This document shows positions 13,701 to 22,700 of a stretch of 64,000 bases of DNA, piece after piece (position 1 is the stretch's first letter; each line of letters begins with the position of its first letter). Below the pieces are notes generated by a model. The model had not been told where the DNA came from. It made no database searches and saw only the letters and a program-made list of their open reading frames with translations. The translations under genes and the position numbers were made by a program. This stretch comes from Symbiodinium natans (lineage: Eukaryota; Sar; Dinophyceae; Suessiales; Symbiodiniaceae): NCBI GenBank assembly GCA_905221605.1, contig CAJNDS010002193.1, positions 152,501 to 216,500 of the forward strand, given 5' to 3'.

Positions 13701-16700
13701 TGCCGATTTTGCTTCGGCTCCGAGACATCCAAGGGCCACTCTGTCCCAGAAGGAAGCAAAGCTGCTGTGTGCGGCCTCGCGAAAACAAGCTCCTACTTCT
13801 TTCGTCATCATCCAGAGTTGCGGCCATTGTATCTTGCTAAGGTAGCACGCGGGGAAAGTGAAATTGCTGCAAGACGTGAAGTCTTGGGAGATGAGGAGAA
13901 GAAGAAAAAATTGGCCAAGCATTCAGGAAGTATTTTTCTGGCACGGCCTCGATCTCGACCTGACAACACGCAGCAGATTAACGTTTCTTCAAAGCGAGTT
14001 TCTTGAGAGAATGCTGCAGATCTGGAGCCAAAGCGTGCGAAGCGTGATTTGTCCCCATGTCTGTTTGCATTTCCTCAGTGCACTGGGCGACAAGTTGTGG
14101 CTGCGCGGTACCGGGGAGTACCTTCCATGTCTGGTCGGTCGGAGGGGACAACCACCAGCACACACAAGCATCCTCTACTGGAAGACAGACCAGCAGACGT
14201 GCTACCGGGCTTCTCTACAGGTCTACATTCCGGAGGACGCTCAATTCCTCGTGCTGGCTTTACGACGCGCAGAGTGTCAGAGCACGCCGGAGAACAGCAC
14301 TTGCATGGTGCTGCGCAAGCCATGCACGTCACAAGGCCGCATACAATTCCGACTGGCAGACGGTGAGCGAGTACCTGTTCCGACCCCTCAGAAACTGCTG
14401 GTGAGGAGTGGTTCCGCCCACACTTTTCAATTCGATTGGAGCAGGAATTTCCTCGACTTCAGCGTGGATGGTGTAAGTGTCGGGATCGTTCCTCTGACAA
14501 ACCAGCAGAGCATCGACTCCTGGGTAAGGACTGCAGCAATGTGTGTGGCATCTCCTGATCGTATGGACGCCTTCGCGGTCACTGCGTTGCCTTTCCAGTA
14601 CAATGTCGCCTTCGGATATCCTGCGTGTGCTTACTGTGCGATGGACAGTATTGGCTGCTGCAGAGACTGTGAGCACTGGTTCTGCCAGGATCATGGAGCT
14701 TTAGGCACGGACATTTGCTTGGGCTGCGTGCCGAAGCTTTCTTGGAGGAGGCCGAATTTCAGAAATGCAAAGCCAAGTTCGACGAAGAACAGGAGCCGCT
14801 GGAGTTTGATCGAATTCCGGCGGTAGAGACGCAACGAGCCCTCGAGAGTGCACGCAGAAAACTCAAAGCTGCCCACCCGAATGTACATGTGCCAGACATG
14901 ATCGGGCCGAGCGGTAGTCTTGGCAGCACCGCTTCACGAGCAGCCATAAGTGCAACCAGGCTCAAAAAGAAGAGGGCGGACCTCAAAAAGCGAGAAGGGG
15001 AAGCCGAGGCGCAACGGGTCTCCCTTGCTGGTTTGGTCCGGAAACGACGGCCCCTTATACTTCTCCCTTCCTGGTGAGAATCCTAATTTTTTGAAGAACC
15101 TTGTGTGGCTTTCGTGTGCGAGTTGCTTGAGTGAAATGCTTCAGGATGTCAAGGGTTTGGGGTTTGGGGGTGTGCAGAGCCCAACAAGATGCTAGAGCCC
15201 CTCGGCGCTTCAGCGCCGGCCTGTCACTCCAAATCCGACAAACACAGACAAACACACGCCCGAACCCTATACTTAAAAAGGTACCCCAAACTTTGGGCCC
15301 CAAACCCTAAGCCGAAGCCCTCCCGAAGCCCCAAACCCTAAGCCCTCAACCCTAAACCCGGCACCTGCAGCTCTGATCAGGATGGCCTCACGGGCAGCGC
15401 ATGGGGCGATTGGGCGGCCTACACCGAGTCTGGGGCGTCAATTGTTGCCTTGTGGAGGGACTTGGGCGTAGAGGATTCCAAACACACAAGCCTCAACCCT
15501 AACCCATCATGTTTCTTCGCCACACATCCCAACTCTTCCGCTTTGCCCTTTCGACCCAAAAATTAGAAACTTTTCAGTCCAGGCCTAAACCGCCCGCTGC
15601 AAAGTCGTGGTAATAATCGCAACAAAGCCATGAAGCATCTTCGTAAAAGAAGAATCGTCCCTCTCACTTCCACCAACCTTGCCTCAAGAAGCCCAAGGCC
15701 CCTAAACCCTAAACCCTAAACCCTAAACCCTAAACCCTAAACCCTAAACCCTAAACCCTAAACCCTAAACCCTAAACCCTAAACCCTAAACCCAAAACCC
15801 TAAACCCTAAACCCTAACCCCTAAACCTAAACCCTAAACCCTAAACCCTAAACCCTAAACCCTAAACCCTAAACCCTAAACCCTAAACCCTAAACCCTAA
15901 ACCCTAAACCCTAAACCCTAAACCCTAAACCCTAAACCCTAAACCCTAAACCCTAAACCCTAAACCCATAAACCCTAAACCCTAAACCCTAAACCCTAAA
16001 CCCTAAACCCTAAACCCTAAACCCTAAACCCTAAACCCTAAACCCTAAACCCTAAACCCTAAACCCTAAACCCTAAACCCTAAACCCTAAACCCTAAACC
16101 CTAAACCCGAAACCCGAAACCCTAAACCCTAAACCCTAAACCCTAAACCCTAACCCCTAAACCCTAAACCCCAAGGACTCCCCACTTCGCGCCTTTGAGA
16201 ACGAGCTGGGCGTGCAGGTGCTGGGCCACTTAGGGTTTAGGGTTCAGGGGTTCAGGGTTTAGGGTTCAGGGTTCAGGGTTCAGGGTTTAGGGTTTAGGGT
16301 TTAGGGTTTAGGGTTCAGGGTTTAGGGTTTAGGGTTTAGGGTGTAGGGTTTAGGGTTTAGGGAGCGAAAGTCAGGGTAACCTCATTATTGCTGGAACGCC
16401 CGGATCAAAACGAAATATGGGGGGCACAGTTTTGAAACGGTCATTCGGCTTGATCACATATAGATGATCAGGGGCTGAGCCCTTGTTTTTGGGAGCCCGA
16501 TACCCCGTATGGGACTTAAGCTACGAACAAAAGCCCTTCGAGGAATTAAGGGGAACGGTGCTGTCAGCGGACCCCCATTCCCAAAATCGTCAGCCCAATC
16601 CCTCAACCCTAGACCTTGACCCCTCGACCCTCATGCGCAGTTGGAGAAGGTTTAGGGTTCCGGTTTAGGCTTCAGGGCTTCGGGTTTAGGGCTTATTAGG

Positions 16701-19700
16701 GTTTAGGGCTCAGGGCTTAGGTTTAGGGTTTAGAGCGAGGTTTCTCTGACAGCCGCCAGCTGCGCAAAAGGAACCCTGCACCTGTCACTATCCGGCAGCA
16801 ACTTTGCATACAGGCCCTCGCGATATTTTATGTTTTCTCCCTTATTGGGTTTAAGAGGGTTATATTTTCGATATATTCACAGGGGTTTTGAGGGCCATCC
16901 AAGTCAACTAGGGTGTCCTTACTTATAGGAGGCTGTTATGGGGTGTTAGAATTTAATGCTTGTGTGTTTAGGGATTTCTGCCTTTTCCCATCGACTCCTT
17001 ATGAATTCTTTAGAACACTACTGCGGATTCGGCCGCAGGCCCCAGTGGGCTACTGGGACCCAATGGGCATGGCCAAGGATGGTGACGAGAAGACGCTCCT
17101 TGGCCCCTGAACCCTAGACTACTCAAGTCCTAAACCCTAAACCCTAAACCGCCTAAACCTTAATTAAGCCTTAAGCCCTAGGCTCTAAACCCTGAACCCT
17201 TCGTTTCGACGGTCTAGACTTCGTAAGGCTCAGCTGATTTGCCCTGACCTTGAACTCCAGAAGTTCCTTGCATTTGGTGGTGCGCTGGGGTTTCAGGTTT
17301 TGCTTGCTGCTAGCTCTGAAGCCGTTCAGGGTTAGGGTGGCGGTTGGGCGCCTGTCTTTGGGCGCTTATGGCTTTGAAAGGTCCCTAAACCCTAAACCCA
17401 AAACCCAAAACCCAAAACCCAAAACCCAAAACCCAAAACCCAAAACCCTAAACCCTAAACCCAATTTAGGAGCCTCCGGCTCAGCCCGCTGACCCAAGAG
17501 GCCCGAAACCTCTCAACCCTCAAACCAGGTTCGGGGGTTTGAGGCCGTGTCGTGGGAATGGGGGGGTAGAGGCCTCGAACTGTCGGAGTGGTTGGCGTAA
17601 GGTTGCAACATGGGCAACCACCCCGTGAAACCTCAACCTAACCCTAAACTCCACACCCTATACCCAGAACCCTAATCCCTGGCACGATGTGCCGTGGTCC
17701 CTAACCTAAACTGTAAGCCCCAAACCCCTGAAATTAAACCCAAAACCCTAAATTTCGCCAGGGAGTGTGGGGGGTGGGGGGGGGGCGAAGGGGGTGGGGG
17801 GGAAAGTTAGATAAGTCCCCCGAACGCGAGACACGAGTCTGTTTAGGGTTTTAGGGTTTCAGGGTTTCAGGGTTTTAGGGTTTTAGGGTTTTAGGGTCTT
17901 AGGGTCTTAGGGTTTTAGGGTTTTAGGGTCGGGGTTTAGGGTTTCATAGGGCTTAGGGATGTGTATAGGGTTTCGGGCGTCTTCCCGCGCGGCGTCGCAG
18001 ATCTCTCGCTCGCAAGGGGTATGGCTCGTGTTGCGCGCGCGTCTGTGAAAACAAGGAATACTAGGATGCCCAGTAGTACCCTTATTCCCTTTTTGGGGGA
18101 GTTCAGGTTCCCTTATAAACCCCTTTAAGCAAAAAAGGGCACACTTTTCAAGCCTTGGTTACTGGGCAGCCTAGAATAGCCCTCCGCTGCGCAATGCTTA
18201 GGCCCTGCAGGGGCAGCCGTTGTTTATCTTGAGGGGTTTGGAACCTCTTCCTTGAAGGGATTGCCAGGAGGGAGCGATCGATTTCTCGCAAGGTTCCTCC
18301 GTCGCCGGGAGAGCGAAATCAAGTGGGGCACTGAGAGAGCCGATTGTGATTGTTTGTGGGCCGGGCTTAGGAGTTCTTTGGGTTGGGCTGCTTTGGGGTT
18401 CATGGGTTAGTGTTGGGTATACGTCTTTTAGGGTTGAGGGTTAAGGCTTTTGGGGGCGTGGGGCTTCGTGTTGTAGGCCTTGAAATTTGGGGTTCTAGGG
18501 TTCTGTGACTTAGAGACACCAGACCACGGAACACTAAAGCCCAAGTCAACCCTCAACCCCGAATCCCAACCCTAAACCCCAAAACCTAAGCCCCAAAGCC
18601 TATATCATCATATCCTTCAGTCATCAACATAACATTTTGTATGTTAGCCAGCCATGTTAACCCTAACCCTAAACTCCAAAAAACCCGAAAAATTTCGCTT
18701 GAGACCAAAAGACGCGAGGAACGGACGCGTGGCCATGTTCGCGGCCATGGGATGTCCCGAGCCTACGTTCAGGGCGCGGGCGTGAGAATCTGCGTATGGC
18801 TTAGGGTTTAGGGTTTAGGGTTTAGGGTTTAGGGTTTAGGGTATAGGGTTCTACGAAAAGTTAAAGTTACCTTCCTTGTTGGCTATCTGTACATCCAAGC
18901 CCTGATCCAACTCAGGGAACCAAGTTAAGGGTTTAAGAGGCTTATGGGGGTTGCAGGAGACAGGGCTTTTTCTAAGGCGTCTAAGGCTCGGGCACTTTTG
19001 AAGCTTGGGTTATTAGGTTACTATTAGGTTGTAGGGTTGAGATTGGATTTCAGCGTGCGGCTTTCTTCCAGACTGCTCCAAGCAGGTTTCCTGAACGTGG
19101 ACAGCCTCATGACTCGCTTCCCCCCCCTCCCGGGACCTCCCCTACGCAGGAAGCAAGACACGACTTTGCATTCTGGCAACCTTTTGCCGAACATTGCCGT
19201 ATCGCTTATTTTTTGTTCTTGGTCGTGTTTGTTTGCCAAGTTCAAGCAATCGCGCAAGGCTCTTTGGGGTCACACCCGTGGAAATTCGCGTTCATGTCGA
19301 GGCTCTTTGATACCATTCGCCTTTCGTTTGAGATGTTCCCCCTTTATACTAACAGTCCTCAATAGGGTCTATATATTAGGGGGGGTGACTAGAATCCCGA
19401 GTAAGGATTGTTAGCAGAAGGGGGAACACGCCGATGTGTCTGATGTAAGACCCTTGCCAAGTCATTACGCCGGAGTATGTCCGCTTCCCCGGATACCTGG
19501 CGCACGGGCCCCGGGGCCGTTCGTTGTCAGGGGGAAGCAGGGGCAGCCCTGACTCGCCCAACCCTTCACCCCAAGTCCTAAACCCTAAACCCTAATGAAG
19601 CCCCAAAACTCAAACCTCAACAACGTTCGGAGTCGGGTCTTCCGGCTGGGTTGCCTGCTTTGCTGGGGCTTCTTGCCCTAAACCCCTGAACCCTAAACCC

Positions 19701-22700
19701 TAAACCCTGTAGGAGGGGGGGCTGGGTTCAGGGCTGGGTAGAGGGCTTAGCGGGTTTTGCCGTTTTAGATTTTGTAGGCTTTGGGTTTTAGGGCCCAAGT
19801 TGGGACGACACTTCCAGGTTGAGAGGCTGAGGGCTTTTAACCCTGAAGCCTAGCGGTTTGGGGTTTAGGGGGTCTGGGGGGGTTTAGGGGGTTTTAGGGG
19901 GGTTTAGGGGGGTTTAGGGCGGTTTCGGGGGTTTAGGGGGGTTTAGGGGAGGTTAAGGGGTTTAGTGAGGGATGTTGAAGGGTTTAGGGCGGTGAGCCTT
20001 CTTTCGCCTCAGATCCCAAAACTTGGTCAAAGTCTCAGAGTTTTACAGCCGGAACTGCAATGAGTTTGGGGCTTTTGGGCTTAGCTGAACTCAGGAGCTT
20101 TTGACGTTGAGGGTTTGGGCTTAGGTTTAGGGTTTAGGGTTTAGGGTTTAGGGTTTAGGGTTTAGGGTTTAGGGTTTAGGGTTTAGGGTTTAGGGTTTAG
20201 GGTTTTCGAGGTTTGGGGTTGAGGGTTTAGGAACCAACGGCCGGACTCTACCTCAGTAGCTTCCTCAAGGTCTCACTGCCGTGATCCTAAACCCTAAACC
20301 TTCAACCCTAAACCCTAAACCCTAAACCCTAAACCCTAAACCCTAAACCCTAAACCCTAAACCCTAAACCCTAAACCCTAAACCCTAAACCCTAAACCCT
20401 AAACCCTAAACCCGGCACCAGAGCCACAGAAGCCGTACATCGTAGAGGGCTTAATGCCGTTCGTCGGCACCATGCCCCAAATGCTGATGTTGTGAGGTTA
20501 GGGTCTAGGGGTTAGGGTCTAAGGTTTAGGGTTTAGGGGTTAGGGTCTAAGGTTTAGGGTTTAGGGGTCCTAAACTGTTGCGAAACGACCACCAGGCCAT
20601 CCCAGCAGCTCAAGTTCACGGACGTCCCCAACGGCCTCGCTGCTTTCTCCAAGGCACGCGGCCCCAGAACCTACTGTTTACCTTGGGCACCAAATGAACC
20701 CTAAAACTGGGGTCAGATACCCTATACTACTAGAATCCCTATTAAAGTGTATGAGCCATAAACCCTGTTAGGGCTCATTTCGTCCTTCAGGTGTGGGTTA
20801 CTTCTATATATTACGGGGCCCAGAAGCCACATAAACAGAAGGTATCCTACTATTGCGGCATGAGGGCCTCTACAAGGGGGATTCTGGGAAACCCTGGTTG
20901 TAGAATCCTTTTGTTGATGTGGTTCTTTGGGCCCCAGTATAAGAGGCCCCAGGGTGTAGGGCTTCGGCCGAAATGTAGGGTTTAGGGTTTAGGGTTTAGG
21001 GTTCAGGGTTTAGGGTTTAGGGTTTAGGGTAACTCCCACCCGGCCTGCTGTGGCCGTTCCATCACCTTTTGCAGAGAATGCAGACACCCCTCAACCTACG
21101 CCCTGGAACAGGGTTCGCTGAACCCTTAACCCCAAACCCTAAACCCTAACCCTCAACCCTCAACCTTAATCCCTAATCCCTAAACGCTAAGCGGTGCTGT
21201 CGCCCACAATCCCCAAGGAAAACGGTGGCACCATCCTCGCATGAAGTATCACCTACCAAAACCCAAGCACGTCTAGTATAAAACTAAACTTCCCTTAGTG
21301 AAAATACAGCCATCAATAGGGTTTCGGGTTCAGGGTTGGGGTTTAGGGTTTAGGGTTTAGGGTTTAGGGTTTAGGGTTTAGGGTTTAGGGCTCCGCGGAT
21401 CAGTGGAATTGGGAGGCTTCGAGGTTTGCCTCCCAGTCTGCCCGCGGGTCCTAAACCTAAGCCCTAAACCCTAAACCCTAAACCCTCAACCCTAAACTAA
21501 ACCCTAAACCCTAAACCCTAAACCCTAAACCCTAAACCCTAAACCCTAAACCCTAAACCCTAAACCCTAAACCCTAAACCCTAAACCCTAAACCCTAAAC
21601 CCTAAACCCTAAACCCTAAACCCCAAACCCTAAACCCTAAACCCTAAACCCTCAACCCTAAACCCTAAGCCCTATAGCCTATAAATCCCAAACCCTAAAC
21701 CCTCAGCCCTCAACCTCTTGGCAATCGATTCATGCTGCAGGTGCCCTTTCTGGGCTGGATCCAGATCCTAGTTTTCTGCGGCATGGTGGACTTCGGCCTC
21801 TACAGGCGGGATGCGTAGCCTTCAAAAGAGGTTAGGGCTCAAAAGGGTTTAGGGATTTTTATAGGGTTTTGTAGGGTTTCAACGGGTTTCGTAGTTTGTG
21901 GAGGAGCCTAGAGAGGCTGTATGTCGGCTTTCCAGCCGCAAGGAGGCGTCATGCGAGACTGTGGCTACTGAGTTGCTGGCTGCTGGTGTCATTTCTTCAA
22001 GCCACGGCTCAGAACAGTCCTTAATAGCGACTATAGTACTCCCTGTCATAATCCCTATTCAGGAGCGGAACATCCCAAGACACACACACACACACACACA
22101 CACGTCTTCTCTCACTGGCCCTGATGCCTCCTTGCAGTCAGATTTCAACTGCAACACGGGGTCGCAGAATTGCTAATAGCATCCCCTTAGGGTCCCTTTA
22201 TGAATATACGACAAGAACCCCCCCAAACCCTATTCTACCCTTAACCCTTAACCCTTAACCCTAAACCCTTATCCCTAAACCCTAAATCCTAAACCCTAAA
22301 CCCTAAACCCTAAACCCCAAGCCCTGATATTCGCACTCTGGCTTGCTCAGTGTCTTCCATGGTTCTTGGGATGACCACGCCACATACAGGCTAAGAACCC
22401 GGACTGCACGGGGTCTCGTGGACTTTGCACCTGGCTTGATGCAAGTTCATGACAGGGTTTAGGGTTTAGGGTTTAGGGTTTAGGGTTTAGGGTTTAGGGT
22501 TTAGGGTTTAGGGTTTAGGGTTTAGGGTTTAGGGTTTAGGGTTTAGGGTTTGAACCATGTCCTGTCCAGAAAGGCGTGTAATTACTCCTAGCGGCCCAGA
22601 CCTGAAACTTTTTGCCCGACCGAAGGAAGTCGCAGGCGCACACGGGGCAAACGTCTTGAAGGCAAAGCAGCAAGACGCGAACATTCCAACCACACCCGAA

